A DNA stretch of 64,000 nucleotides from Tolypeutes matacus (GCA_026826555.1 JAKSZT010054335.1:187097-251096), one strand, 5' to 3'; positions 45,248 through 57,289 are shown, numbered from the stretch's first letter. Numbers and translations: made by a program. The notes: a model not told the origin generated them from the sequence alone.

Positions 45248-46949
45248 AAAGACACTGGGTGAGCCCAAAGAAAATTTTGAAACCTTGGATAGAAAAATAA
45301 CAGTTTATAGAGAATGAAAGATACAACAAGTAAGATTAAAAATAAAATAGAGGCATATAACATCAAATTTGAAATCATGGAAGAAGGAATCAGCGATATA
45401 TAGGACAGAACAGCTGAAATTGAAAAGAGAGAAGAACAGAGAAAAGGGAAAAAACTGAGCAGGGGCTCAGGTTGTTGAATAATAACATGAAGCACCACAA
45501 CATACATGTTATGGGAGTTCCAGAAGGAGACGAGGAGGGAAAAGGGGCAGAAAGAGTATTTGAGGAGATAATGGTGGAATTTCCCAACTCTCATGAAAGA
45601 CATGAATATACGTGTCCAGGAAGCACAGCGTACTCTAGTTAGAGTAAATCCAGATAGACCTACTGCAAGACACTTAATATTCAGAATGCCAAATGCCAAA
45701 AATAAAGAGGAAATTCTGATAGCAGCAAAGGAGAAGTGAAACATCGCAAACAAGCAATGTTCAGTAAGACGTAGTGTGGATTTCTCTTCAGAAATCATGG
45801 AGGTGAGAAGACAGTGGTATGATATAATTAGGATACTGAAAGAGAAAAATTGCCAGCTGAGAATTCTCTATCCAGCAAAATTACCCTTAAAATATGACAG
45901 TGAGTTTAAAATATTCACTGATAAACAGAAACTAAGAGATTTTGCAAACAAGAATCCAGCTCTGCAAGAAACACTAAAGGGAGTTCTGCAGCCAGAAAAG
46001 AAGAGAAAAGAGGGCCTTGGAAAAGAAGACTATCAGAAAAGGTAACCAAAAGGGTAAAAAGATAAAAATAAGATATAACATATGAAAGCCAAAGGATAAA
46101 ATGGTTGAAATAAGTAATACCTTTACAGTAATAATATTGACTATTAACAAATTAAATCCCCCCATCAAAAGACACTCGCTAACAGAATGGATAAGAATAC
46201 ATCAACCATCTATATGCTGTCTGTAGAAGACTCACCTTAGACGCAAGGATGTAAATAGACTGAAAATAAAAGTTGGAAAAAAAATATTCCATGCAAACAG
46301 TAACCAGAAGAGAACAGTGGTAGCTATACTGGTGTAGGACAAAACAAACTTTAAATGCAAAAAACTGAATGGAGATGCAGAAATTAATATTATTAATAAA
46401 AGGGACAATTCTCCAGAAAGGAGTAACAGTCATAAATATCTATGTACCTAACCAGGATGCCCTAAAATACATGGGCAACATGCCATTCACATCAATAGGT
46501 AGAACTATTAGACAGAAAACCAACAGTGACACAGAGAATGTAAACAATTTGATAAAGAAGCTGGACCTGACAAACATACAGAACATTTCACCCCAAATCA
46601 GCAGGTAATACATTCTTCTCAAGTACTTATGGCTCTTTCTCCAGGAAAGACCACATGTTGGTCCACAAAACAGCTCTCAATAAATTTTAGAAGATCAAAA
46701 TTATGCAAAGCACCTTCTCTAGTCATAATGCAATGAAACTGGAAATCAGTAATAGGAGGAAGAGAGGAAAATTTGCAAATACATGGAGGCTATGCTCCTA
46801 AACAACCAGTGGGTCATGGAAGAAATTGCAAGAGAAATTAGTAGATATCTTGAGAAAATTGAAAATGAGAACGCAACTTATCAAAAGTTACAGGATACAG
46901 GAAAGGCAGTGCTGTGAGGGAAATTTATAGCCCTAAATGCCTATATTTA

Positions 46950-47043
46950 AAAAGGGGGGGAGTGGGTGTAGCTTAGTGGTTGAGTGCCTGCTTTCCATGT
47001 ACGAGGTCTCGAGTTCAAGCCATGGTACCTCCATAAAAAAAAG
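46950..47043 (+). mobile_element. Monomeric DAS-type SINE (type B)
   Basis: Sense copy with GTGTAGCTTAGTGGTTGAG and GAGTTCAAGCC boxes and a short A-tail, inside L1 ORF2. Confidence 0.85.
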
Positions 47044-47191
47044 GAAGAAAGTGCTCAAATGAAAGACCTAACTGAACATCTGGAAATACTAGAAAAGGAA
47101 CAGCAAACCAATTCCAAAGCAAACCAAACTGAAGTAAAGAAATAACAAGGATTAAAGCAGTAATCAATGAAATTGAAAAAATGAAAAACAA

Positions 47192-47401
47192 TAGAGGGAG
47201 AGGATGTGGTTCAAGCAGTTGAGTGCCTGCTTCCTACATGGGAAGCCCTGGGTTTGGTTCCTGGTACCTCCTAAAAACAAATAACAAGCATACAAACAAA
47301 AAAATCAATTTGGGAGCCATTGTGGCTCAGTGGTTGAGCGCCAGCTTCCCACATACCAGTTTTGGGTTCAATCCCTGGACCCGGTACCTAAAAAAAAAAA
47401 A
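47192..47401 (+). mobile_element. Dimeric DAS-type SINE
   Basis: Two type B monomers in tandem, sense, with the same order as the dimer at 1.5 kb: first unit with GGGTTTGGTTCC, second with GGGTTCAATCCC, then an A-tail. Confidence 0.85.
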
Positions 47402-47691
47402 AGAGAGAGAGAAAATCAAGAAAACCCCAAAAGCTGATCAATAAAATTGATAAACCCTTATCTGGACGAACAAAGAAAAAAGAGAGAAGCAGCAAATAAA
47501 TTAAATCAGGAATGAAAGGGAAGACATTATGACTGACCCTACAGAAATAAAAGGATCATAAAGAGGATATTATGAGTATGACAACAAATTAGACAATCTA
47601 CACAAAGTGGACAAATTCCTGGAAATGCACAAACAACCTACATTGACTCTACAAGATATACAAGATCTCAACAAATCAAAAACAAGTAAAG

Positions 47692-47888
47692 AAGGAAGCG
47701 GCTGTGGCTCAATCAGTAGGGCTCCCGTTTACCATATGGGAGGCCCCGGGTTCGGTTCCCGGGGCCTCCTGGTGGGGGCAGGCCCGCCCGCATGGCGTGG
47801 TTGGCTGACCCGGCGAGCGCGGGCAGCAAGGGGGGGATGAATGAATAAATAAATAAAATTAAAAAAAAAAAAACAAAAAACAAAAAAC
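47692..47888 (+). mobile_element. DAS-type SINE (type A)
   Basis: Sense copy with a CAAAAAA-patterned tail. A 14-bp exact TSD, AAAAACAAGTAAAG, lies at 47678-47691 and 47889-47902, inside L1 ORF2. Confidence 0.95.
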
Positions 47889-48065
47889 AAAAACAAGTAA
47901 AGAGATTGAATCAGTCACCAAAAATTTTCCAGCAATAAAGTCCAGGACCAGATGGCTTTGCAGGTGAATTCTACCAAACATTTCAAGAAGAATTAGTACC
48001 AATCCTGTTTAAAATCTTCCAAAAAACTGAAATGGAGGGAAAATGAGCCAACATATTTTATGCAA

Positions 48066-49404
48066 CCAACTTCACCTAATGCCACATTTGCTTTATCATT
48101 TTCTCTCTATATACAAATTATACATACATATTTTTTCCTGGATCATTAAAGAGTTCATTGCAGATTTTATGCCCTTTTACTCTAGGAACTAGGTATTCAC
48201 TAATAACCAGAATACAATGATCAAAACCGGGAATTTAAACATTGATATCATACTCTCATCAAATATAAGACCATATTTAGATTTTGTCAGTTTTATTGAA
48301 TCTGGAATCCCATTAGTTTTTTTGTCTCCTTTAATCTGGAACAGTTCCTTAGCCTTTCTTTATCTTTTATAACCTTGATATTTTTGAATGGCATGGGTCA
48401 GTTAATTTTTTTTTTTTTTTTTTTAAAGATTTTATTTATTTATTCATTTATCCCCCCCTTGCTGCTTGTGCTCGCTGGGTCAGCTAACCACGCTGTGTGG
48501 GCGGGCTTGCCTTCACCAGGAGGCCCCGGGAACCGAACCCGGGGCCTCCCATATGGTAAACGGGAGCCCTACTGATTGAGCCACAGCCGCTTCCCTGGGT
48601 CAGTTAATTTTGTAGAAGTTACCTAAATTTGAATTTACCTGATATTTCCTCATTATTAGATTCAAGTTTTAACATTTTTAGAAATTAAGCAGTTTTATTG
48701 AGATATATTCACATACCATGTGATCTGTCCAAAGTGTATAATCAGTGCCTTTTTTTCAAGCTGTTAAAAAAAAAAACTTTATTATAATACTGTAAAATAA
48801 AATAGAAAAATAGATTGAAAGAAATTACAAATTTTAAGAGTGTAAGGCCAGATAGATTTAATATAATCAAATATAAGAAATAGAGTATAGCAACAAACAT
48901 TTATAAATGTAAATAATAATTCTAATATAATAGAAATTAATTATAACAATTCTCATTTTTATATTACAGCTCAAACTCTTGGACATAATAATCTCTAAGA
49001 ATGAAATAAATTATTGGTTTAGTTATTTAATTTCCATTTAGGCCGTAATTCTTTCTGGATAATCAAATTCCTATTTGGGAATTCTTATTGGAATGAATTG
49101 TCACAGATAACAATATGCCAACTTGTAATTTTATGAGGCAGAAAAACTCAAAATGATTTTCAGCAGTAGTCATGCTAAATTATTATTGATCCAGATGGAT
49201 TATTTTAATTAACAAGTATGCATAAGAAAGAGTTAAAGAAAAATGAAGTGTCCAAAAATATCTCTTTCCCAGTCCTCCTCAGTTAAAAGCAAGTGTTTAT
49301 TTTGTATGAAAAAACTTGCAGAATATTGGTCACAGGAACAGTTTGCCAATTGCACTGAGTAATTATTGTTCATATACTATAATATTGTTATTTTATATTT
49401 ATCT
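48066..49404. other. Ancient L1-like and unassigned sequence
   Basis: 48240-48720 (apart from a SINE) resembles very old L1 3' sequence (AACAGTTCCTTAGCCTTTCTTT, TTTGATATTTTTGAATGG). 48720-49404 is AT-rich and unassigned. No gene seen. Confidence 0.4.
48410..48595 (-). mobile_element. DAS-type SINE (type A)
   Basis: Full antisense copy. A 16-bp exact TSD, TGGGTCAGTTAATTTT, lies at 48394-48409 and 48596-48611. Confidence 0.95.
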
Positions 49405-49560
49405 GGTCGACTCCAGCTCTTTTTGTTACTATTTGCATGGAATACCTTTTTCCAACCTTTCATTTTTAACCTTGGTTGTGTCCTTATGTCTGTGGTGGGT
49501 CTCTTGTAGACAACATATTGGCAGCTCATATTTTGTTATCCATTCTATCCTATGTCTTTT

Positions 49561-49744
49561 TTTTTTTTTTTTTTAAAGATTTTATTTATTTATTCATTTA
49601 TCCCCCCCTTGCTGCCTGTGCTCGCCGGGTCAGCCAACCACGCCATGCGGGCGGGCCGGCCTTCACCAGGAGGCCCCGGGAACCGAACCCGGGGCCTCCC
49701 ATATGGCAAACGGGAGCCCCACCGACCGAGCCACAGCCGCCTCC
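49561..49744 (-). mobile_element. DAS-type SINE (type A)
   Basis: Full antisense copy. A 16-bp exact TSD, CTATCCTATGTCTTTT, lies at 49545-49560 and 49745-49760. Confidence 0.95.
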
Positions 49745-50448
49745 CTATCCTATGTCTTTTGATTGGGGTGTTCAATCCATTAACATTCAGTGTTATTATT
49801 GTAAAGTCATTACTTACTTCATACATTTGTCCCTCGGTTCTCTTTTGTCATACTGCTCTATTTTCTGTCTTCTTACCCATTAGTTTACCTTTCCTAATAA
49901 TACTCATTTATAAAATCTTCTATAAATTTTTTGCCCTTGTTTTTTCCTTACAGGCTGCAGCACTCCCTTTAGTATCTCTTGTAATTCTGGTATTTTGGTA
50001 ACATATTCTATTAGTTTTTGTTTGTCTGTGAAGACTTTGAACTCACCCTCATTATTGAAGGACAGTTTTGCCAGTTACAGAATTCTTGGTTGGCAGTTTT
50101 TCTCTTTCAGTGCCTTAAATACATCATACCACTTTGTTCTCTCTGCCATGGTTTCTGATGAGAGGTCGGCACTTAATCTTATCGAGTTTCCCTTGTATGT
50201 GATGCTTTGCTTTTCTCTTGCTGCTTAGAATCCTCTCTTTATCTCTGATTTTTGTCATTCTGAATAGTAGGTGTCTCAGGGTAGGTCTGTTCAGATCTAT
50301 TCTTTTTGGGGTGTGTTGTCCTTCTGGGATATTGATATTTATGTCCTTCATAAGGGTTGGGAAGTTTTTGCTCATTATTTCCTCAAATATTCTTACTGTC
50401 CCTTTCCCATTCTCTTGTCCTTCTGGAACACCAATAATGCAAATGTTT

Positions 50449-50557
50449 TTTTTTTTGTTTGTTTTGTTTTTGTTTTTTTTTATCGGGAGGTCCCGGGGAT
50501 CGAACCCGGGTACCTTCATATGGGAGACGGACGCCCAACCATTTGAGCCACATCCAT
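50449..50557 (-). mobile_element. Short tRNA-like SINE (type C)
   Basis: Antisense type C monomer splitting L1 ORF1. The flanks CCAATAATGCAAATGTTT and CCAATAACGTGAGTGTTT are a diverged TSD. Confidence 0.9.
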
Positions 50558-51712
50558 CCCAATAACGTGAGTGTTTGTGCGTTTTGTGTTGTCATTCAGT
50601 TCCCCGAGACTCTGTTCCATTTTTTCAATTCTCTTCTCTTTCTGTTCCGTCTTTTCCAGTTCAGATGTTCTGTCTTCGAAATCACTAACTTTATCTTCAG
50701 GCAATTCAAATCTGCTCTTATGTGCCTTTAATGTATTTTTAATCTTGTCCATTGTGTTTTTCATTTCTATAAGGTCTGTTACTTTTCTTTGAGGCTTCCA
50801 AGTTGTTCTTTATGCTCTCCCAGTGTCTTCTTAATATCCTTTATTTCTTTAGTCATATTTTCTATAAATTCTTTGAAGTGATTTAGGAGAGTTGTGTGAT
50901 TATCACTAATTAATTGTATTAAATCCTGTATCTCTTCAGGATATTTGGTTTGTTCCTTTGGCTGGGCCATCTCTTCCTGTTTCCTATTATGGCTTGTAAT
51001 TTTTTGCTTATGTCTAGGCATCTGAATATGTTGATGAGTTAATTCTGATGGCTAATTTCTCTTGCCTATTGTTTCCCGCCCCCCCCTCGATATTTGGTTC
51101 AACTTATTCACAGTCTTTAAAATTGCCCAGCTTAAGTTTTCAAAATGAGGCCAGGAACTCAGTGGGGCGCAGATTTTCTCCCAGGGGTTGCATACAGAGA
51201 GGGAGAACGGTTTTTGTCCATGCAATTTCCAGGCTGGCCAGCAGATGATGCTAGTTAGCACACCTTTCCACTGAGATGTTTCATTCTGGGCTTTCCAGTG
51301 TTCTTGTGTTAAATCTCCAGATCAGAGATTCAAACCAGGCTTTGCTGGCCAAATTCACTGAAGAAAAGTATGCTGATCTCCCCTCCCTTTTCCCTTGAAA
51401 TGGCTGACAGGAAGGAAGATGTCTGTTCCCCTCTCATTTGGCTACAGCAAGCCAGGGGTTTTACCCCAGCTTAATATTTTGGGGGGAGGGGGAAGCCATT
51501 CCCAGCTGCCACAGGGGCTTGGTAACTCATGTTTGTTGTTTCAGCTTCTTTGTCTCTTTCCCCTCACCCTCCTGGGAGTTGTGTAGCACTGTCCTGCTCT
51601 GCTGACTCCCAAAGCAGGTCCCTTGGACAGCGTTTGGCTCTTTCTCCAATGTTTTTGTGAGACATTTAGCTCTGCCTGTTAGTACGTCGCCATCTTCCAC
51701 AGTCCTCTCAAG

Positions 51713-52142
51713 TTTCACATTTTTTATAGAGGTCCTAATATAAATGAGTATATAAAGTAATCCTCCTCAGTGTATTACATCGGGCAGCACACAATGTCAG
51801 TTTGTCCCATTATTGGTGATAATAATTTAGATCATTTGGTGAAGTTAGTGTCCACCAGGTTTCTATGTCATAAAATTACTATTTTTTTCTTTAATGATTA
51901 AGTAATTTTGGGAGAGATACTTTGAGTCTGTGTATATATCCCAGCTTTCACCCACTGGTTTTTGCATCCAAGCAAAGGACTTAAAATTTTTTTTTTAAAT
52001 TTTAACAAAGACAGTTCCTTATTGTATTTGTTGTGGACATTGCATGGGTACATTAATTTTTGTAGGAATTGGAATTGGCAGTTTCAACTTAAAGAATTCA
52101 TTTCTGCCTCAAATTACTGACAGCCAAGTAAAATGTATTTAC
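51713..52142. other. MAP4 intron, nothing recognised
   Basis: No gene or clear repeat seen. Confidence 0.4.
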
Positions 52143-52155
52143 CTTTAAATACATT

Positions 52156-52158
<3 letters not shown>

Positions 52159-52186
<28 letters not shown>

Positions 52187-52361
52187 TTTTTTAAGATTTT
52201 ATTTATTTATTCATCTATCTCCCCCTTGCTGCCTGCGCTCGCCGGGTCAGCCAACCACGCCATGCGGGCGGACTTGCCTTCACCAGGAGGCCCCGGGAAC
52301 CGAACCCGGGGCCTCCCACATGGCAAACGGGAGCCCCACTGATTGAGCCACAGCCGGCTCC
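52159..52361 (-). mobile_element. DAS-type SINE (type A)
   Basis: Full antisense copy with a (TTTA)n-expanded tail (52157-52191). A 16-bp exact TSD, CTTTAAATACATTTTA, lies at 52143-52158 and 52362-52377. Confidence 0.95.
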
Positions 52362-52389
52362 CTTTAAATACATTTTAAAACTCTATTTC

Positions 52390-52692
52390 TCAGAAGCTCT
52401 TGAGCAGTTTATCAAGGAACAATGTCCCAGAAAAATAGTTGTCAGATAAGTCTCTTTGTTCTGTTGATAAGGATGGCCTGGTACTCAGTGTAAGTGGAGC
52501 ATATTTCAGCCAAACTGCTATTCCAGATGTTAATGCCACTTGGGTTCTCAGAGTCCAAATTGATGTGTCTGTGGGACTTGAAATTCTGCCCCTGCCACAG
52601 CATGGCTGACCGGCCTGGAGATAGCGCCTCTTGGACTGAGGGGCCGCTGCCACGTCTGAAACTCTGACTTGATAATCATCATTCTCCAGCAC
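52390..52692 (-). other. Unrecognised 100-codon open frame
   Basis: The minus-strand frame has protein-like composition, not low complexity: it includes DDYQVRVSDV, KRRYLQAGQP and a C-terminal LFLDKLLKSF. An in-frame stop lies directly before its first (GTG) codon, so it is not a complete gene. It could be a fragment of a retrocopy or an exon-like remnant. I do not recognise a family. Confidence 0.3.
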
Positions 52693-53059
52693 TCAGTTCT
52701 CTAAAACCTTGCAGCAGACCATAAGAAATTGACTTTGGAATAATCTTTTGGTTCCCAAACCACCAGATGAAATGTATTTTCTTGTATCTTAGATAATTGA
52801 AAATCACGTTATATGTATCAGATCAGAATTGTTCCATTGTAAAATCGGAGACTAAATTCCCTTCTAAATGGTTTAGATCACAAATAGCAGGGAGAAAGTA
52901 GGCAGGTTTCTGCAAATTGGACTGCACCATGCATATTATTCCTCATTAAATCTCTTGCTCACTGTTTTCAGTTAAAAACAAACAAACAAAAAAAACTTCA
53001 ATTGCACAAATCATGAATTATAAACATTGTTAAAAAAAAAACAAGCTTAGCTGATAAAA

Positions 53060-53935
53060 TCTCACAATGATGGTGATATGTGAAAAAGATGCAGGAGCCA
53101 AAGTTGAAAGAGCTCCCAGTGGCCAAAAATGGAACAGTTTAAGCAGCAAAACAATGTAGTATTGAATTACAGCCCAAAGTATAAAAGAATACTCGTAAGT
53201 CCATACTGATATAAATAAATGATTGAATAAATAAATAAATGGGGTGAATAGGAAAATCTCCCAGACAGAACAATTCCAAATAATTTATAATACTCTGCCC
53301 TCAATGCGGTGGCACATAACTCCCCACTAATAAACTGTAGGCTGAACTTAGTGACTTCGTTCCAAAGAGTTTAGTATGAAACCTAACAGACTACCTCAGT
53401 CAAGTGATAAAGGTTAACATTAGCAATGAAAGTCATCTTGATCATGTATGCCCTTGTTATGATGTCATGAGAATGACACTTCACTTCTGTAGTTTTCCTC
53501 CCCAAAACCCATTATCCCAGTCTAATCATGAGAAAAACATCAGTAAACTCTTATTTGAATGATATTCTTAAAATATCTGCCAAGTACTCATCAAAACTGT
53601 CAAGACATGAAAAACAAGTAAAGTCTGAGAAATGGTTACAGTCAGGAGGAACCTAAGGAGATATGACAACTAAATGTAATGTGGTATCTTGGGTAGAATC
53701 CTGGAACAGAAGAATATTAGGGGAAAACTAAGGAATCTGAATAAGTAGGGACTTTAGTTAATAATAATGGATCAATTTTGGTTCATTAGTTGTGACAAAT
53801 GTTCCATACTAATGTAAGAAGTTAATTAATAGGGAAACTGGGTGTTGGGTATATGGGAACTTTGTGTACTATCTTCACTATATTTCTTTAAATCTAAAAC
53901 TATTCTAAGTTTTAAAAGTAAAATTCAAATAAGTG
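53060..53935 (+). mobile_element. Old LINE-1 3'-UTR (sense)
   Basis: The blocks AATAATGGATCAATTTTGGTTC, CATACTAATGTAAGAAGTTAA and GGAAACTGGGTGTTGGGTAT followed by TTTAAATCTAAAACTATTCTAA are diagnostic of old mammalian L1 3' ends. No ORF2 is attached. Confidence 0.75.
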
Positions 53936-54250
53936 AAAATTTCCCGTGAGACCCATTTAATCCTCTTTCTCAAGAGGTGTAGATCTTATAAGACAATGTT
54001 CTATGCATTTATAAACATATACAATCAGAAATTTAGTGTCCTGGGTGGCTTTAGTTTTATATAAATAGGATCAAATCCTGTACATTGTTTTTTATAACAT
54101 CTTTTTACTTTACATCTTGGAAAATATTTTATCAGTATCTATAAAGCGTTGTTTGTAAGTGCTGCATTGCTCTAAAGCAGTGATCTGGAACCTTTTTGCC
54201 CACAAACCCATAAACGAATTCTTAAAAGTTTTGGTAAGCTTTGCACATTT
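53936..54250. other. Intron, possible old L1 remnant
   Basis: Decayed sequence with weak resemblance to antisense L1 3'-UTR. No gene seen. Confidence 0.3.
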
Positions 54251-54257
54251 TTTTTTA

Positions 54258-54473
54258 AACTGATTTTATTTATTTATTTTATTTATTTATTTTTTAAGAT
54301 TTTATCTATTTATTCATTTATCCCCCCCTGCTGCTTGTGCTCGCTGGGTCAGCCAACCATGCCATGCGGGCGGGCCCGCCCCCACCAGGAGGCCCCGGGA
54401 ACCGAACCCGGGGCCTCCCATATGGCAAATGGGAGCCCCACCAACCGAGCCACAGCCGCCTCCCGTGCACATT
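54258..54473 (-). mobile_element. DAS-type SINE (type A)
   Basis: Full antisense copy with a (TTTA)n tail. GCACATTTT occurs on both sides (about 54243 and 54476). Confidence 0.9.
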
Positions 54474-54598
54474 TTAAGTTGACATAACTTTTTTTAGCAA
54501 AAGCTGAAGTTGTTGCCCAGCATGTACTTTGCAGAGTATTTTACTCTTGTCCTGGGAAAATAATAGTTACATCACTTTTAAGAGTATACAAATACTTC

Positions 54599-54814
54599 TT
54601 TTTTTTTGTTTTTTTTTGTTTTGTTTTGTTTTGTTTTTTTTTAAAGATTTTATTTATTTGTTCATTTATCCCCCCCTTGCTGCTTGTGCTCGCTGGGTCA
54701 GCTAACCACGCCGTGCAGGCGGGCCTGCCTTCACCAGGAGGCCCCGGGAACCGAACCCGGGGCCTCCCATATGGTAAACGGGAGCCCTACTGATTGAGCC
54801 ACAGCCGCTTCCCT
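54599..54814 (-). mobile_element. DAS-type SINE (type A)
   Basis: Full antisense copy with a (TTTTG)n-rich tail. TACAAATACTTCT flanks both sides (about 54586 and 54815). Confidence 0.95.
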
Positions 54815-54827
54815 ACAAATACTTCTA

Positions 54828-55408
54828 AATGCATAGCATTTGATACCCTTCCTCATCTATTTTAAAAATACATGAACAAGCTGTTCTTTAACACTGGAAA
54901 TTTGAACCCTTCTTTTGATTCCTTGAACTCTTTATTTACACTCTGTACCTCTTACAGAATTTTATCCTAATTTAATATATTTTTCTTGAGTAACTTATTT
55001 GTTTCTACAGTTAAGTAAGTATGGAAGCCTAAATCTTAATTCAAAAAGTTCTTGTGACTTTGAGATTGGAACCATGAATCTCTTATTCCCTCTAGCATTC
55101 TGGTTCCAAGTGTCTCTATCAGTGTTGGTTAGGCTGAGTGTGATTCTGACATTTAATAGTGTTTTTCAAAGTATAAACCCCATTATTTTAAGGTATCTGA
55201 AGTCAAAGATCTGAGTTAAAATCAAATAGGGTCAAGCTATACCAAGAAACACCATAAGAAGGCGGCCCCTTGGAGACTTGACACATCATCTTTCAATAAG
55301 ATAACCCCAGCCACATTTCCCCACGTTTTCCTTCCTCTTTTTCTTTTTAACCATGAGTGCCATATAACATAATTGGCTCAAAAGAGGATATAGTGCCTTG
55401 CTCTTTTA
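54828..55408. other. MAP4 intron, nothing recognised
   Basis: No gene or clear repeat. The open frame at 54999-55214 has no family resemblance. Confidence 0.4.
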
Positions 55409-55409
55409 T

Positions 55410-55514
55410 TTTTTTTTTAAGATATATTTATTCCCCTCTCCCACCCGTCATCATTTTATGCTCACTGTCTGCTCTCTGTATGTTCTTCTGTGTCTCCTTG
55501 TCTTCTCCTTTGGC
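55410..55514 (-). mobile_element. Truncated DAS-type SINE head
   Basis: A short T-rich antisense piece with GCTCACTGTCTGCTCTCTG-like linker sequence of type B SINEs but no tRNA-like core. ATAGTGCCTT flanks both sides (about 55390 and 55516), so it inserted in this truncated form. Confidence 0.6.
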
Positions 55515-55544
55515 ATAGTGCCTTCCTCTTCACAAGCTTTTTTT

Positions 55545-56340
55545 CTTTTTTAAAAGATACTTAGATTACATAAATATTACACAAAAAACATAGGGATTCC
55601 CACGTCCCCCCACCCCCCCAAACATCCCTCACCAGTGTGGCACACCCACTGCAACCAACAAGACACATCCTGGGGCCCTGCCACCAAGCACCGACCACAG
55701 TTCACACCGCAGTCCACACTCTCCCCACACAGCCCCGCATGCCATGCTACAACACAAAATGGCCCACATCTGTCACAGCAATGCCATCCAGGATGACCCC
55801 CAAGTCCCGAAAAAGACCCCGCACCACAACTGCTGCAACACAGGGCTTCCTAGGGACCGGGAACCACCCTGAGTGACACTGCAACGACAGACACAGGCCA
55901 CTCTACATCACCATACAACATGCAAAACTGTGCGGAAGAGAGTGCAGACCATGGGAATCCCTGCACTTTCCATGCAAAACCTATGTAATCCAGTCATCCT
56001 CAAAAGAAAAAAACAAAAACAAAAAAATTTAAAAAATAAAATCAATCAATCAATCAATAAATAGCAGTGATGAGAGAGGACATCCTCTGCTTGGTCTCAA
56101 TCTTTCAACGTAATACATGATTGAGATGTAGTGGTGAGAAGTCTTCCTTGTCTGGCCTCAAATTTAAAGGGTAAGTCATTCATCTTTCAATATTACATAA
56201 TATGTCAATTGTAGTGGTGACAACATGTAATTCCAATAATCCCAATTCTAGGAGGAAAACAAACTCAGGCTTTTAAAATTATATATCAAGTGGGCTGAAA
56301 GCCTACATATATGGATGCTCACAATTAAAATTTTTACAAA
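55545..56340 (-). mobile_element. L1 3'-UTR module and ORF2 piece (antisense)
   Basis: 55545-55990 is a very C-rich copy of the 13.25-kb module (ACTTAGATTACATAAATATTAC, CCAGTGTGGCACACCCACTG). An A-rich tract and (AATC)n follow. 56060-56340 resembles antisense ORF2 (GATGAGAGAGGACATCCTCT), probably a different L1. Confidence 0.55.
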
Positions 56341-56349
56341 ATTAATCTC

Positions 56350-57070
56350 TTCAAGGACTGGTTTTCCACAACTGGTCCCTCAGAATGGCGGTGCCCATGG
56401 GTCTTATAGATTTGGAGATTGTAATACTTCTTTGATTACTAATAAAACATGATTTTTGCATTGAGTTCTTACTGACACCCTGTAATGGACCATTAGTGAG
56501 GTGTAATGGGAACCCCTGGGTTGTGGATTAAAAAATGGGCAAAAAAAAACATGACTAGACATTTGTCCAAAGAAGAAATACAAATGGTAAAAAAAAAAAC
56601 CACACACATGAAAAAATGTTCAGCATCACTAGCTATTAAGGAAATGCAAATCAAAGTAACAATGAGATATCATTTCAAACCTACTAGAATGGACACTATT
56701 AGAAAAAAACAACAACTACAAGTGTTGGAGAGGATATGGAGAGATAGGAACACTTATTCACTGTTGGTGGGAATGCAGAAAGGTACAGCTGCTGTGGAAG
56801 TCTATTTGGCAGTTTCTAAGGAAGTTAAATATAGATCTGCCATGTGACCCAGCAATACCACTACTAGTATATACCCACAAGAACTGAGAGCAGGGACATG
56901 AACAGACATCTACAGACTGATGTTCACAGTGGCATTACTCACTATTGCCAAAAAATGGAAAACAACCCAGGTGTCCATCAACTGATAATAGATAAACAAA
57001 CTGTGGTATTTACACACGATGGAAAAGCTGTAAGAAGAAATCAAATCTTGAAGCATAAGACAATATGGAT
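56350..57070 (+). mobile_element. LINE-1 ORF2 C-terminal fragment (sense)
   Basis: Sense ORF2 C-terminus parallel to 63400-63960: [25 protein letters not shown] and [11 protein letters not shown] pieces in one frame (56506-56847). It ends at about 57070, where an LTR edge begins. Confidence 0.8.
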
Positions 57071-57135
57071 CCACAAGAATGGATTAACTTTAAGAACATA
57101 CTTTTCTGGGGTCCTTACAGCTTCAAACCATCACA
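57071..57135 (-). mobile_element. LTR edge fragment (antisense)
   Basis: In minus orientation it starts TGTGATGGTTTGAAGCTGTA and continues CCCCAGAAAAGTATGTTC, which I recognise as the start of a mammalian MaLR-type LTR. Only about 65 bp remain. Confidence 0.45.
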
Positions 57136-57289
57136 GACAGAGACCAATATATCTGGGCACTAGATATACTTCCTTGGATGTCATTGCTTCTAGGCCCTCT
57201 TAGGAGACAGAGCTGGAAAATATCGATTGGTGATCTGGGAGTTGTCTTGGATGATATGATATTAATTAGACATAAAAATAAAAAGACAA
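57136..57289. other. Unassigned stretch beside the PSMA3 copy
   Basis: Sequence between the LTR edge and the recognisable PSMA3 part. It could be a diverged retrocopy end or intron. Not identified. Confidence 0.3.

Larger units (their letters stand above)
42590..48065 (+). mobile_element. LINE-1 (sense), 5'-UTR to mid ORF2
   Basis: The 5'-UTR (about 42590-43530) aligns by eye with that of the L1 at 58 kb. ORF1 is split (43530-43740 and 45248-46045); its C-terminal domain at 45776-46045 has ME(V)RRQWYDIIRILKEKNCQLR. ORF2 starts at about 46100, with endonuclease pieces (46369-46622), and ends near 48065 in the region before the RT core. Several stops and frameshifts leave no long frame. Insertions: L1 3'-UTR pieces at 43.1 and 43.8 kb, an unidentified retrocopy and three SINEs. 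Confidence 0.75.
49405..51712 (-). mobile_element. LINE-1 5' half with intact 5' end (antisense)
   Basis: Minus strand: a 5' end with GGAAGATGGCGACGTACTAA (about 51690), a 5'-UTR to about 51040, then ORF1 with an N-terminal region (51021-50779), coiled coil with LEKTEQKEKRIEKMEQSLGE (50764-50516) and an RRM/C-terminal part (50519-50124, with VPEGQENGKGTVRIFEEIM). Only the first part of ORF2 follows, ending abruptly at 49405. The 3' half is missing, the opposite of usual L1 truncation, so a later deletion or rearrangement is likely. Confidence 0.8.

Noticed and set aside
45196..45798. 200-codon minus-strand frame with membrane-like composition
   Set aside because: It is antisense to the A-rich L1 ORF1 coding strand, which gives Phe/Ser/Leu-rich nonsense resembling membrane proteins.
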